A stretch of DNA of 64,000 nucleotides from Puffinus mauretanicus (Eukaryota > Chordata > Aves > Procellariiformes > Procellariidae), in NCBI GenBank assembly GCA_023333565.1, contig JAJKFH010000611.1, forward strand, positions 62,001 through 126,000. Reading direction: 5' to 3'. A program made the position numbers and the translations under genes. Shown here piece by piece: positions 1 to 15,200 of this stretch (positions are counted from its first letter, which is position 1; every line of letters starts with the position of its first letter). The notes under the pieces are model-generated. The model had not been told where the DNA came from. It did not search any database and was given only the letters and a program-made list of their open reading frames with translations.

Positions 1-2788
1 CATTCATTGCCTTCATTGCTATTAAATAGGGGATATCAGCAGGCTCCTCCTGACACTCTTTCTTCTTTACCATTCTAGAGCACAGACTCTTTAAAGAAGA
101 GATGTAGGTTTTAACTATAATGCACATAGCAGGGTCAGGTTTTTTTCCTGTTTTTCCCTTTGAGTTCAATTACTGCACCTTTTGCATAGTTACTGAGTAT
201 AGACAACACTTTGCACTCTTGATGGAGACAGATCCTGACACTGGCAACTTAACAGTCACATTGCCATCCTCAGCAGGAGCCTCTTACTGACCTGCCTCAC
301 TGACATTTAAAATGCTGTAAACAAGGGATAAATGTTTGGCAAATATCTCCCAAAAGTATTAGAAATGTTTACAGATAATGAAATAAAGTTAGCCATCATG
401 ATAGTATCAAACAGGAGAAGATCAAAGTGGTTTTACTGATATTGAACATAACTGTAATACTTGTAGTGCCCAAAACAAAAATGCGTTGAGAGAAGAAATT
501 TAACAAACAAAATGAGTCACATTTTACAAGCATATAATCCTGAACTCTATGTTTAACAGTGTGTATGACAGTCTGACTATCATAAACTTAATGCCATACA
601 TGAATGTACTTAAGGACCATTGAAACAAACATCAAAACATGCTATTTCAGTTTGACTTGGTTAAATTTTCATACTTACTAAATTCAGTAGGCACATGCAA
701 ATTTTACACGTTTCAATGAAAGCCTGACATGTCTCATTTAATTTCTTCTAAGCCTACAGTAATGAAATGAGTCCACTGCCAGAATTTTTCAGTCACTGAG
801 TGACTGAAGTGTAACACCATAAAAGTTTGGAAAACATCTACCAAGAGAATTTACTCTGTTATCTAACAGGAAATGAACACACTAATCAAACAGCTTCCTG
901 CAAGGAGCAATCCAAGAGAGATTATTTTTCCTTTTTGCACTGGAAAATAAAATGTTACCAAGCACTAGAGAGAGAGCTGAATGCTCTGGGCACCAACTCC
1001 AACTATTTCTTGTCACCGAATGTCAGCTGTTTGCTCTAGTTTCCCTGCTAGAGGCATGACACGCATGTCAAGTTAGAGGAGTCCATTTCAATCCTTTTCT
1101 ACAATCCAAAGTACTCCATCCATTTTGAAATATTTACTCATGCAAACTGATATTGAAAGTATTAATTTGCTCAATGGATAGACACAAGTTAAAGAAAAAT
1201 CATGTAATTTTCAACTCAAAAGATGACTCCGAAGAAATACTTACAGAAAATATGTTATATTCCTCTTCCAGCCATGTTACTCTAAATATTTTTGTTGTTC
1301 AATGAACACCAGTCAAAAATATGAAAAATAATCATATTAAAAAAATCTCACTATTGAGGCTTTCCTAAGCATATGTTCAAGAGACACTAAGGCTTTCATC
1401 AAAACACAAGCATCAAGAAACTAAAATTAGGGACACAATTTAACAGTCTGACCTAAACAGACTTAATCCATCTCAGTTATGTCCGCACTGCAGTGACATA
1501 TTAAATACCTGAGCAATGTACTGTTGTGGCTACACTTTTGCTAATAAAATGAGTTTGAACTAACTAGTTTGAAATTAATTTAAAAATATTATCACATTTT
1601 AGTCCCCTTATGGGGTAATTTAGCTACCTGTCTAAAATGATTACATGTTTTGAGGTTAAGAGACCAAAGACTGAGCATGCAGCAATATAACAGTTCTATT
1701 ACTGCATGTCTGTCTGATCTGAATATCTTCTATGGTGTGTGTGTAAAAGCATAATTGTTCGACATGTCATAAAATAACTTTTATGGAAGAAATTCTGATT
1801 TTATGAAAATGAATGTTTCACAGGAATGTATTAAATCTGTTGATATTTTTACAGTAAAAAAGCCAGAAAAATAATTCTATAAGGTTGAACTGTTTTGTTT
1901 CAGCTTTACAATTTTGATTATAAATTGCAAGAGCAATTATATTGCAAGAGTTGCAACAACCATACAATAAGAATTCCTCTAATGGCTATATTAATATTTC
2001 TGAAGGGTTTTGTTTTCATTCTCATTTAATGTGAAACAAAGTTTTGCTCTCTCTCATCTGTCAAGTGAGAGTAAAAAGAGAGTAAATGTATAGAGTCTAA
2101 GTTATGATCAGGTCAAGAAAGAGTAAGTTTTTACACACAGACAATCTTTTCATTCCCTTTTTGTACATAATTTAGTTCCATTACAGTCAGTTTATATGTT
2201 ATTAGGCAGTATAGAAGCAGTTCAGTCAGAAATTTACTGTGATATGCTAACTGGTGAAATTCTTAAGTAATGTATTCAAATAAACTTGTAAGATATACAG
2301 ACATGTATTGAGAAGCTATAGCTTCTTACTTTAGTTAAGTCACTTGATCTATTTGGATCCAAACCTCTGTCCAGCCCCTCACCAGTTTCAGAGGAAATGT
2401 TTTCACTAAAAATAGGCATTTTGCCTAACTCATTTACCTAATACTTGGGTATTTATTTTAAAGCTGCTTTTTTTAAAAAAAATTTTGTTTCCCGGGTAAT
2501 GTTTTTGCTGGAATGTATTTTATTTCAATTAGCAAATAACACTAATGTGCAGAAAAGCTACTATTAGTGAGTACTAATATCTCATATACAAAAAAAAAGA
2601 AAGAATAAGTTGTTTTGAAAAATTCTGTGTCAACAGGTATTTTATAACTCATAAAGGTATACTGCCATCAGTAAATGATATGTGTGTTTTCTTAAGATAC
2701 CTCTAAGTGTATTTCTTAACAAGTTAGGGAAAATATAGTTTGAGAATTATATAACCATCTGCAAAAACAGTAGCTGATTTGTATAAAA

Positions 2789-2806
2789 ATACACACACAC
2801 ACACAC
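2789..2806. repeat. (AC)n microsatellite
   Basis: About eight uninterrupted AC units lie between an A run and 'aaaatt'. This is an ordinary short dinucleotide microsatellite. Confidence 0.9.
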
Positions 2807-5800
2807 AAAATTACTCAACTATTTCTCTGCCATATCTTATTTCATAAACTTATAGTAACTTACAGCAACCAAATTCTCAGTGCAAAGGCTTACAATATGT
2901 GATATTTTAAAGATTATATATAGCCATTCATGAGCAAAATGATATCCTAATTCTGGGAAAAGAAGTCGTTAGTATTATAATTAAATTGTCAGTCACGAAA
3001 GTGGCTAATACAGTCGGCTAGAGGCAATATAGCGGAACTGTGCTGGTGCTTCATCAGTTCCACCCCCCCAGTCAAGATTTTCCATATTGACCTTCAGTGA
3101 AGGATTTAGCAGTCATTACCACATAAAATATGTCAATCCCTTCAGACCTTTTGATATGGCACCAGATGAACATTGCTTTGGAAAGAGAATGCACTGAATT
3201 TTCAGTCTCCAACCCAGCAAAAGAACGCCAATTTCTTGGTCCTCCTTGGACTTTATAATCATCTGGGGACTTCTGGCAGACAAAGTGATGGAACAAAAAA
3301 TGAACCAATTCACAGTAATACAACACAACTCAAAGCTTTGTCACACAGAAATAGACCCGAACTATAACTTCCCCCTCCTTTAATCATACGCTACAACACT
3401 GTCTTTGCTACTTGACAGCTAAAAGTACAGGAAAGTGGCTTCCTTCTACCTTTGCTTTACATTAAAAAGATAGGCAGGCATCAAAATTACTGTCTCTGTC
3501 CCTCAGCCTTTGGCATCAATCTGTTTGTGCACATTGAGATTTATTTTCCCCATAATTTTAGAATGGACACTTGGGTACATTAACAAAATGAGTATGATCA
3601 TAAGCATGAAATATTACCCTGAAAGCCATTTGCATTCCTGGAGTAAATGTTATCGTGCTACAAGATACACTCCATTTTTCAGGGGTTTATAATTCAACTG
3701 TAATATTCATGGTAGGCTGAACTTGACACACAGATCTCTGCAGGAAAATTTTTTATACATTTTCATAACCTACAGGAGTTTAAGAAACAAAAGAGCAGAT
3801 GTGTTCTTTGCAGTAGTTTACTTATCACTTAGAAATAGTTGTTGTTTGAAATCCCTTGTATTTAGGGGCTTGAGAAAAAAGCCGGCATAAAACCAGCAGA
3901 GTTTATTCTACTGCCCTTGCAAAGCTCAAGTGCAGCTGTTGACTTACAAAGCAAGAAGGAAATCCTGGCCCATTAAGCAAATGCCAAAACTCTCACGAGA
4001 ACTGCTTGTTTGCAAGTGGTCCGAGTTACTACCAAGTACTGTAGTGTCTGTTCACTTGCCTACCTCTTGCCTAGTGGCTCTATGCCACATCAAGTCATAT
4101 TTTGTATTACGCACTGTTTTCCATAGAAATATCAAAAAGTATGAACTATTTTATTTTCCTTTTCAGCTTTTCAGAACAACAACAAAAAGGAACAAAACTT
4201 TGTCTTACAATATTCATTTTAAATGCAAGTGAATACTTTTAAGAGAAATTTTCTCCTCCAAGCTCTGTTCCTTATGAAATAAAACAGTCCACAAATTTTT
4301 CACCTGCCTTGATTTTCAATCACATATCTTAGTCATGTTTGTCTTTAAAAGGATAGTCAGGTTTCTAATTCATTCCCAGTCCATAGCAATCCACCTCAAA
4401 TAGCTGTTTGCAGTTTGGAGAGTTGTGAAAGTATGGCTTAGAAAACCACAAACCTAACATGAAAATCTCCATGGGAGGCTGAAGGAACAAAGAAGATTTA
4501 AGTATTAATATACACCACTTCATTTCAGTCCCATTCTGTCATATCAGTTGTTTCCATAGATATAGGAAAATCATCCAGCTGTAACCTAGCATAGCAAATT
4601 GACTTTCTAGGCATTGCTCAGCTGCACACATTGCTGTATATGATCACCTATGTTAGTGCACATCAAATCTGACCATTGCTCAAAAGTAAACAAGCAACAC
4701 CAATATATTGTTGTAGGAAATGTTCTTCTGCCATGTGCTGGGTGACCATATAGGCAACAAAGATTTTGAAAAAGAAAACATTTTGTAGAGGTTCTTTAAA
4801 AGTTCTTACAATATTTACAGCTTTTACAGTTCTCACTGAGTTTATTTTACCACAAAGCAATTCTGAAATAAAACAATCTCAGCTATGAGGTAAGGAAATA
4901 GAAGGAAAGAATGATCAATCACACAGTCTATGGAATACTTCTCGTAGCTATCAAAAATGTAGACCTAATACAGTTTTTCCAGCAGATCAAAAGTCAAATT
5001 AACTCTTAAAGTTAATTATTTCAAACTGTGAACTCTGTAAAAGCCTTTCATATTACCTCTGCAAGTGGTTAATAAACTGATTTTTCACAATGACTATGTA
5101 GCAGTAGAAAAAGGAGCATTTTATAAATGCAGCTTACCTATTTTTTTTGTCTGCAGGGAATAGCCAAGACTGACTAGTTTGAATGAAACACAAGAGGGCT
5201 TGTGAGATGCGATTTCTAGAAATAGGAATCAAAGCCAAATTTTGAGATAGGCAAAAGTTATTATCGAACTTCTACTCATTTTATAGAGATAATTTCAAGT
5301 CAGAAATTAACAAACAATACAGGGGAGTCTACTGGGAGTCTCCAACTCCAACCCCTGTTCAGTGGCTGTATCAAGTACATCAGATATTGACACAGTCTGA
5401 GTGATTTCCCCATAATCAATCAGTATAACCCCACGGTCTACCCAAGTCACACCACAATGTGATGTAAAATCGACATGTCAGGGATTCAGAAGTGAATTAA
5501 AAAAAAAAAACCTAAAAAAATCCCCCCAAAACCTAGAAAATAAGACACTACCTTGAAAGACAGGATTGTGCTAATAGCAAGCTGCCTGCATTTCAAATGC
5601 TTTCATACACAACTAAATTAAAGTTTTTTTTAAAAAAATTCCTTGCTACTTCACTGCTCTGTTCTGTCTGATACTATTCAGGACCTAATGTCTCAGAAAG
5701 CCCAGCAGTTAAGTGGCTAACATCTATAGTATACGTTGTTTGTTTTCTTGTTTTCTCTACAGGAGCTAAAGGATATGCCTTAGGAAAGGATTCTTTTCTT

Positions 5801-7650
5801 TTTTTAGGATCTTTGGTTTGGATCGCCTTTTGGCTACCTTTTCTGTTAGTTTTTCCTCTTCTTACTTATGGCCTTTGCTCAAGGCTAGATACTGGTGTTG
5901 ATAGAGCACAGGTCCAGTATTATAAGGTAACTTGAATACTATTTGAGACATGAAAATTTTTCAATTTTTTTTCTTCATTTTGTTTCTAAAAAAAATGACA
6001 GCTCATATTGTGCGTAGGTTCCCGCTCATGACAGTCCAGACTGCTAACAGATTGCTAATCTGATAACTGGTCTATTAAAAGATGAGGAGACAATTTCCTC
6101 TTGCTTTCCAACTACAATTTGGGAAACTTATTTCCCTGTATTGAATCATTAATAGTACAAATTACTGCCACAGCACCTAAAAAGATAATGTTCCTTAAAT
6201 CAGTTCCACACATTCAAAAAGTACTCAATCTGCCTCCTTATAACCACTGCCAAGGATCAGAACGTACTGTGTTATGATACCGGGACAATATCCTGGAGTA
6301 GGGAAGTTTTCTATGTGACAGGAGAACAAAACATACCAACTTATGGTCAAAAGAAGCAAACACGACCTAGGAAGTTGACAGATGAAAACAGTATGGCACT
6401 GGCAAATATTCCTGTCTACCAGACATATATTTAATACCGTATTTGCTAGGTTGACAGATATAGACAGAGGAGCCTATACAGAGACAGCGGCTGCAGATAG
6501 AAAAAAAAAAACTTAAGAAATTAATTGTTCTCTACTGATTTAATACTTTAGGGATATTATTCTTGAATTCAGTTTGTATTATAAAGCGTATCATCAGTCC
6601 TAACAAAGCAGAAGAACTTCTAATAAGCCTTTCCATCAGAGTTATCTTTTTAATGTAAATTTAGAGAGAAGTTACTTCCCACAACAACACAAAGTAATTA
6701 TTCCTCAGTGTTGAAAGAAGCTGCCACCCACTTTCTTCTCATGCAGCTCAGATGAGTTTGGTGATTAAGCCGTCTCAGCAAGACTGGAAAACAGATGTAT
6801 CATTATATTCTTACTTGTACTAAGATAATTCTTAGGGTCCCAGAAACGAGATAGGATCCTGCTATACTAGGTACTGCAGAAAAAGCAGAACCAGAAGACA
6901 AAGGAAGCTTTCCTGAAGTTGTATACAATTGCCAGCCTATAGCATAAATATAGGATGATATGACATATCTTGGAGAAAGACAGTAAAGTATCTCTGTTTC
7001 CACCAGCCATTATTAGACTGTTAGGGTCCCACAGATGGAGTTGGCGGCATCAAGATCCTGAGCTGTTACTGCTCCCGCTGCTCACCTGCTAATGTGCTCA
7101 GAGGGGAAACAGGCATGGACTGGCTGAGCCGCTCAGTTGCAACATCAGCTAATGGTCTCTTCCCTCACCTAGCTTCTGCACCAGCCTGAAAATTACATTT
7201 TTTCTGCCTCTCTAAAAAGCATGCTACACCGTAACACAACTGCACACCTATGCAGCAGATGCTGTTGAGAGAAGCCACCTCTCCTCCAAAATCCCTGTAG
7301 CAGCATGGGCCGAGGGTACAAGTAATCAGTCACAGGAGGTGTAGATACCTCTTCACCCAGAGTTTATATTTAAACTAAAAAATATCCCCAAAAATTAGAA
7401 CAATAATGTTCTCAAATCCCACTTGCTTTGTAAAGTCCCCTCCTAAAATAAAACCAGTGAATCAAGAACTCCTAACTTTCTGTCTAAACATATTTTGAGA
7501 AAGGTAAGCTTAGAGTACTTAGAAAGTTAATTAATATAATTAATAAGGATAACACATGCAGCTTGAATAATAAGCACTTGTGAGGTAAGTACTTCAATTA
7601 AGCAAAGGTACAGACTCACATGTTAGTAACTCACTGACTCAGCCAGTGTC

Positions 7651-7665
7651 AAAAAAAAAAAAAAA
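7651..7665. repeat. Poly-A run
   Basis: Fifteen consecutive A bases. No retrocopy could be recognised upstream, so it may be a simple homopolymer rather than the tail of an inserted transcript. Confidence 0.85.
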
Positions 7666-10600
7666 TTACATGACAGACAGCACTAAATCCAAATTCTTCA
7701 TTACTCCAGTTTCTTTATTGCTCCAGTTGGTTGACACAGCACTTTAGGCTTCTAGGGCTGTGGCCAAATGTGGTTTTTGAGCACCCAGGTAATTTTTAAC
7801 ATGCACTAAGGTGGAAAGAATTGTGTTTACTCTAGCCAATATTACTTCTGTAAGAAATTTTTCATTTATAAAATAAATCAATTGCTGAAATGTCAACATT
7901 TCTCTATATGCTTTCGGTATTGTAAAACAAACTACACTGCAGCAAGGAAGAGAAATAACATTTTTTATTAATTTCTTCTCTAAAGATGATAAAATAGCAA
8001 GTAAAATAAAGGAAGTGAACTAGTAATCTGTCAAATGATTTCATGAATAAGAAACAGAGACAACTAGAAATTGAAAATTACTCAGCAGCAACGCTTGGCC
8101 AATAAAAGGTGAATTGGACAGGAGCAAGCAACAATATTTGTGCTGGGATTCTATGTGAGGAATCATTAATCTAAGAATAAAAACTGTCTAATTCCATAGC
8201 AAAGCATTTACAGACTGGAAAGATATCTTGTGAACTGCATGACACTTTGTTCCTGTAGTTTTTGAAATTAAAAGAAATTCAGAATAGTTACTTTTCAGAC
8301 AGCTGTATAACAATGGAAGTACAAGATACTACAAAAAGAGATAAGAAACAACAAAAAAGATGCTATACAAGAAAAGCAACCAATCAGATCATTTTGCTAT
8401 CTCTAGACATGTTAACTGATATATTAGTTTAACTAGACTGAATGAGATAGTATTAATGGGTAAGAGAATATATATAGCAAAGTTATCAGAACACAGATAA
8501 GGTTGCAGACACTGAATATATAACTTTTCTCAGAAACAGGGAAACTATGGGTAAGACGCAGAAGTTAATAGTCTGAGATTCTGACCAAATCCCACCAAAA
8601 TCGATTAAAAGCCTCACACTGACTTTAATGAACTCTGTCAAAACTAACTCCGATCTAATTAAAGGAACATCTTTTTAAGTATGTACTTCAGAGTTAAGCT
8701 GGCATAGGAGAATAAAATTCAGAGAGCACAACAGAAAATAAGGACGACTGCCTAAAGCATGTAGCATCTCACATCTGGTTGGGTTACCATCCTGTGACTG
8801 ATGACACACATTGGACTGTAGGCAATGAACTGTATTTTGTCAAACAAAATGAGCCAACAGGAGAATTTGAGCAGAGACCTTTAGAACCAAGAGCATGAAG
8901 TATTATCTTCTCAGATAAAGCTGTATTGTTATCTAAGCAACATAAAGATAGCAGAAATGTCAGCAGAAAGACTAATTTACTGGAGAAAAACAAACAACCA
9001 CCTGAGAGCACAAACAACACCATATATATACACCAAATTCATTGCTGCATCCACATTACTATTTTAGTTTGGCTCAGGAATGCACTTCTAAAGCAAAACC
9101 TCCTGGTTATTACCACCTAGCATGCTTTGGTGTGCACTGCAGAGTGCTCTCAGAGTGTACAAACTGGGTTTCTTTTGCAGAAAACTAAATTGGAAGACAA
9201 GCCTCGAGGAACACACACTCCAGCTAACACACATCCAGTTCATGGCACAGACGAGAGCTAGGTCAAGGTAAGATCCCCAAACGTGTATAATGTTACATGG
9301 GTCCTCAACACCAGCTGTTTTGCTTTCTAGATCCAGTGCCATCAAACCATGCTATCTGTTATGTTAACCATAGCCTACATATATCATAAGTATGCATACA
9401 AACTGTCTGGAGAATCTTCCCAACGCTTCTCAGAGTGCATCAGATCTGGACATAGCAGGATGAAGGAGAAGTGAGATATCTCTTGAACCAGTACTAAAAA
9501 AACCCCAAACCTTCAACCTGAGTTTAGTTTGCATTTTATGAGAAAGAATACAAGTAGAAATGCAAGAAAAAAATCTGGAAAGAGCTTCAAAGGAAGTCTG
9601 AAAAGTGCACATCTGTCCCTTGCATTCTTCCTTTGACAGAGTTCAGTCATGGAAGACGCCTATACTGCAGCAGCTGAGAGCTGTTTAGAGACAAGGATTT
9701 GAAGTATTAACACTAAGTTACAATACCCAGGCTTCACTTTTGCCTGAAAGCTGGAACAGATATTATTTGAAGAAATATGCTTGCCATTGGTTACTGATTC
9801 AAAAAAATTCAGGTCCCTACCCGACAGGAGGGACTAGAATTGCTTCAAAACTTCTTAGGCTTTCATATGAGATTTAAAACAAAATAAAACAAAACAAAAA
9901 TACACCCTAAAGCTAAGCCTAACATGAACTGTAATATTAATAAATAAACTCTCAATCTGAAACAATCAAAAGACTTTAATTGCATGTAATATCTGAAAAG
10001 ATTAAACACACGTATCCGAGCTAGTCTTTTCTTTCATTCTGTTTCTCAGTTTAGGAACTGGGCAGTTAATTCTTGTAGTATGGCTGGTTTATAGCTAAAA
10101 GCTATTTCCCTTGGCCTATATTAAATGGTGTTTACTTGAGAAAGTCAATAAAGTATACCCAGGGAAAACTGAAGTATGAAAGAGATTTCTTATAGTGGAA
10201 AACAACCAGATATCATTGACAGTAATTTGCCTCCTTATTGACTGTTTCAACCCAAAGGTCAAGGGATGAATGAACCATGAAACACTTAACTATGGTGTTT
10301 CTTTGAAACTCAGATACTTCCCAGATTTAGTCCTCTATTAGTCTATTGGAGTCAACAGTTCAACAGTATGTGAAAGAGAAAATGGCTTAGTCACTCTAAG
10401 AAGGCAAGGCGAAAGATTTCAGTTTTGCCTTTGGTTTGGTACTATTCCTATGGTAAACAAAAGCACACAGGTTAACACTATTTTAAGCCATACTTGCCTA
10501 TAAACACTAGAAATTAACTCAGGTAAATAGAGAATACAGAAAAAACTGCCACTGATTTCCAATAAATTTTCTTCCCAAAGACTGACTTATTTTTCCATTT

Positions 10601-11989
10601 CATTGTGCTGTTAGACACACTCAATAAGTTTAGAGACTGCAGACACCTTTTATACCATATTAGAAAACTACAAATTAGATGAAACTCTCAGAAACGTCAT
10701 ATTACTTCAATTCATTCCTTAATAAAGTTGTCATTTTATGTATTGTAGTCTCAGTAGTTCTGATCCTTGGAAATAAAGTTCATTGTTGTTCAGACCTCTT
10801 GCTACATTTTGTAAATTCTTCTTGCCCTGACTAGGAATTGCAGCAACAGACTTTAAAATAAAATTAGAAGAGGTGGAGAAGGTGGTGTAAATTATTTCTA
10901 GATTAATAGCTTGCAGCTAACCACAGGTATTTCAAAGGGCATCTGATGAGAAGGGTGTCCATATACAACAAATCCCTAGTACATTGCACATCTTTGAGAA
11001 AAAAAAAGTAGCTGAAATATGAATAGCTAGAGTCTATTCTAGATTATCTAATGGTAAGGGGATGCCCTTGGACCATTTTTATACCTCAAATTCATCTGCA
11101 ATATCACCATTCTTTAAAGAAAGAGAGAAAGTAGCTCATGTTTCAGAACATCACATCATGTCTTCTCTTTGAGATGGTTGGTAACATAACATCTGTAAGT
11201 TTTGCTCTGTGGCAGCTTGCCTAACAAGGAGTTTGTGAGATGGGGTCCCAACTCTGTGGCAGTCCATCAGGCTCATTGCTGCAACCCCCAGCACCCCAAG
11301 AGCTTGCAATGGAAGTTTTCTTGAGCTTCTTCAAATGGAAATATTTTGAAAATGTCCAATCTCTGAATAACTTCTCAATAATGACTCCTTATTTTCATTT
11401 TGGGAGAGAGGGGGCTTCAGCTTTTTTTAAATATTGCTATCAATCTTCTCCCATATAAAACATATGCTTATATTTAACTGTTTGTGCTCCGTACTGTCCT
11501 TCTCCAAAAATTGTGAAGCCACAGGAGAAAGAACGAACCCTCTAGTACAACTTAAATTAGCGAAATACCACAGCTATCTAGAATTTACATTGTTGGACGA
11601 TACGGCAGATATATTTTGGTGAGTACTTAAAATACTCTCTATATTTAAAATACTCTGTATACTGAATTCCCAAGGAAATTTTGAATAGAAAAATGATAAC
11701 GTGTAACACTGAATATTGTTCACACTAGATAGTTGCTCAGATATATTAACCTAGAGGTGACAGGAGTCACCTTGCTGCATATTGCAGACATGTTGCAACA
11801 GTGACTCTATCGTTTAATCACTGGTATGAATAATTTCTGAAGGGTGTTTGAGTTGCTTCTGTCCTTCAAAACATTTGCTGGGATACACTATAAAGATTTG
11901 CAGTTAATCTATGTAAAAGGCATTATAAAACCTGTATGTAACTCTTTAGGGATGAGTGTTTTGATAACACTCTTAAGCTGGTTTGTATT

Positions 11990-12275
11990 TCTAGTCTATT
12001 CTATGTCCTGATGCTCTCTATAGAAATAATTTAGCTGATAGAATCAATGAAAAGAGGTACAAAATTGCTGATGACACAATGCTAAGCAGCAGTTCAAATA
12101 ATTTAAGATGACACAAAAAGGATTATGAGGGACTTAGCCATTGAAAATTACCAAGTGTTTGTTGGCATTCAGTGTAGATGGCTACAAAATTAGCTGAGGC
12201 ATTTGAAATAGCAGTTGAAGGACACAGAGATTTTGGACAACATCCAGTTAAAAAAAAAGCTAACTTTTAACAGTA
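11990..12275 (+). mobile_element. Possible highly degraded CR1 LINE fragment
   Basis: The block 'gctgatgacacaatgct' near 12067 resembles the CR1 reverse-transcriptase segment encoding the A-D-D-T-K-L motif. A spaced 'aaaaaaaagc' block near 12250 would fall further along the same element. There is no open reading frame and intervening similarity is weak, so this is a tentative call that could be chance. If real, it is a remnant at least as old as the long CR1 at 54.6-57.1 kb. Confidence 0.25.
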
Positions 12276-15200
12276 ATTGACAGTTACTGAGGAGCCATGC
12301 AGGCTAGTACTCTTTTTCAGTATGAAAAAAATTAAAAATTGAATGAGGTATGTGATTTTTAGATGGTTTATGACTTTATTTAAAGGCATGGATAAAATCT
12401 TAAGGATGATAAAATACTTTAACTGCGAAAAAGTAAAAGTAAGAAACAAATCAATGATTGGAAATATATTATTGATTTGAGGATGATTTTTTTTTTTTTT
12501 AATTAGAGCTGTGAGAAATGGTAACTCTAATGTACAGCAACATTTCAAGGAGCACAGCCTCACTGTAAGCCCAGTAAAATCTTTTTCTAGTGCAGTGATC
12601 ATTTTCGAAAATATTAACTGTAGAAATTATAATCTCTTACATAGACAAAGGGCAATGAGTACCACAGGACTGATCTTTGCCTCTGTTTACTCACTGGTAT
12701 CTAGATTAGAACTGAGATAATGAGACAATAAAATAAAATCCTTGATATAGTTTTGATTTGTTGATTAGAAGTAGAAGTAGTACTTCTCTAGAAAGTAAGA
12801 TTTAATGGGCTGATTTGCATTGTATGAATAGAATTGAAAAAAGCAAAATTTTAGCGATAGAAATCAAAAGCAGCCCTGAGGATTTCTGCCCAAGTATTTG
12901 CTTTCTTGGGAAGTGAAGCTTTTCCACTTATATACAGACTGACTTGTTGGTCACCATTCTGGAGAGGCTTCTTGTCCCAACTGGCAACTTAGTGATTACT
13001 AACTTGTGTTTGTGTCCAAACACTGTTAGTCTCTGCCACATAAACTACCAGTACAGCTATTCCTCAAGAATATCCTAAATCCTGAACTTCCAGTCAAACG
13101 CACAATAGTACTTTCAACATCTATGTGGTGACCTGTAATACATAGCAATTAAAAAATAATTTGGGAAGCTGCTAAATATGCCACCTTTTCTGCACCAAGA
13201 AAAGAAAAAAATACTGCCTTTTGAGATGCTAATAAGTTACATAATGAATTTGGATTATTTCTTCAAAGAAATGCTATAATGGATTATGAGTATGTGTCAT
13301 TTTTAGTTAGATGGTTTCTGAGGAGCATATGCTCCAGGGAAAGTCAAATACCAAAATTCCCATAAAATTCTCTGTCTCGTAGAATAGCCATGATAAAGTT
13401 AAAATCAACATTAGAGCCAAGAATATTTTGAGGGTTGATGAATATGGGCATCCATCAGATGTCCAAGTGACTTTTTTTAGCTCAGGGACTCATCTTGACA
13501 AGTCTAAACACACTCTTAACCTGCTCATAACCCTGTAGCTTGAATTTGCTAGTAAAAGCTCACTGAGGAGCACATCACCTATCCTCACAGAACCCATTCT
13601 TTCTGAGGGGAGGCCATAGAGGTGCACTTTGAAGTGCCCTCTTTTCTGTCTCTGGCCAGGGATTAAGCCTGCTCCTTCTATGTGGCTGATATAGGATTTT
13701 CTTTCTTCAAAATTTACATAAAATGCCATCAAATTATCTGTGAGCAGTGAGTGCATATGGAAAATTCAGTGCTTTTAATGGCCCCACATGTTACATGGTA
13801 AGGAGCACTTTATTCACTTACGGTTCTTTTCATGACACAACATAATGCATTGTGGCTTACTTGGGTAACAGTATCAGTGTGTGAATACATACGTTTATTT
13901 GCAATTTAAACAAACTCAGATTTCCTTAGGGTTAATCATGCCCAGCCACACACATTTCCAGTGTGGCAAGCATCTCTGAAAGAGAGATGGGGCAGGGGGG
14001 GAAGACAGTGAAGGAAGCCCTTTCCGATTCCTTTCCTTTATAACTTGTTAAGTTCTCTTGGTATAAACACTGAAAAGGGCATCATCTCAGAAAACATCTG
14101 CTAGGTTAGATGTCTCAATGCTAGCAAGTTTAATGCAACCTGAAAAATGATATTACAGCCAGAAGTCATCAAAAACTAGAATCAAATAGACTGGTACAAA
14201 CTGCATTTTAAAATTAAAAAGACCTGTTCCTGAGGACAAGAACAAAATTATAGCCAAGTTTTCAATCTGTATAAGAAGCTAAAGCTCTAAGTAGGCAACA
14301 AAAGAGCAATAACAATACGAGATTGCCATCTGGTCATCCTTATTTATAAATCAAGAGGCATAACAGGATGGACAGCCAAAAAGGAGCAATAGGTGATAGA
14401 TTGCTGCCTTCAATATCTCTTCAGCCTCTGTCTCATCCCTAAACTATGCTGACCCAGTGAGGCTAGGGGGATTCAAACTCTAGGCTCTTACTGGTATTTT
14501 TTTTACTAGTGTGATTCTTCTTAATTTTTCCATTTGTTCCTTTTTTCTTCTTGCCTTTTTTCTAGTAGACCTGCCTACCACAATACCAGTTTTGAAAAAC
14601 AGTTAGGAACCTTCACCTAGAAAGACAGCCAAAAGCAACTTCTCAACTACCTAGAAAGTTAGGAATTCTCCTGGCCTCAGGTTTGCTGATTAATATATAT
14701 TCTGTATCTCCATTCCTCCGGTAGAGAGACTGCAAGTGAACATTAGCATCAGACAGAAGCTGCATTTCCATTTCTAATTCTTTTTCTCAGAGGTGCACAT
14801 GCTAATCAGAAGATAAAAATTAAAAGCATTGCTATAGAAGCCTATATAAGTTATATAAGTTCAACTTAGTCCTTTTTTTAATGTATCTGCAGTGTGCTTT
14901 GAATGAAACATTCATCTGAATAAAGACAGTAATACTACAGGCAACCGTGTGTCCCCTTCCTCCCCAGTAACACTCCTTGGGAAATTTAATCAAAATTCTT
15001 TGAGACTGAAAGAAGAGGAACAATATAGGACTACACTCGTAGGCATACTGTTGGCAATATATCAGAAATATCCCACTTCTACCTACTGCAGGCTCCTGGG
15101 GAAAGGCCACAGGGCTGAGGCAGCAGACATCCACAAAGACTGCTTTGAGTTAGCATTGAAATAATCACCTTAAGGAAATTAAGAAACGGGGAAAAGAATA

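Larger units (their letters stand above)
1..11980. other. AT-rich non-coding sequence, no gene recognised
   Basis: I see no gene in this stretch. Open frames are short (up to about 100 codons), occur on both strands and have no recognisable motifs. The base composition is AT-rich with few CpG, as in avian intergenic or intronic DNA. Small simple repeats are present: (AC)8 at about 2790-2806, an A12 run at 5499-5510 and an A15 run at 7651-7665. I could not recognise any transposable element, although very old ones may be hidden. Confidence 0.7.

Noticed and set aside
5330..5470. Possible CR1-like or other old repeat near 'ctccaactccaacccctg'
   Set aside because: Short C-rich similarity only, with no continuation in CR1 order.
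13490..13756. 88-codon minus-strand frame with an ATG and ordinary protein composition
   Set aside because: No family recognised, single short frame, no supporting neighbour exons. Not strong enough for a gene call.
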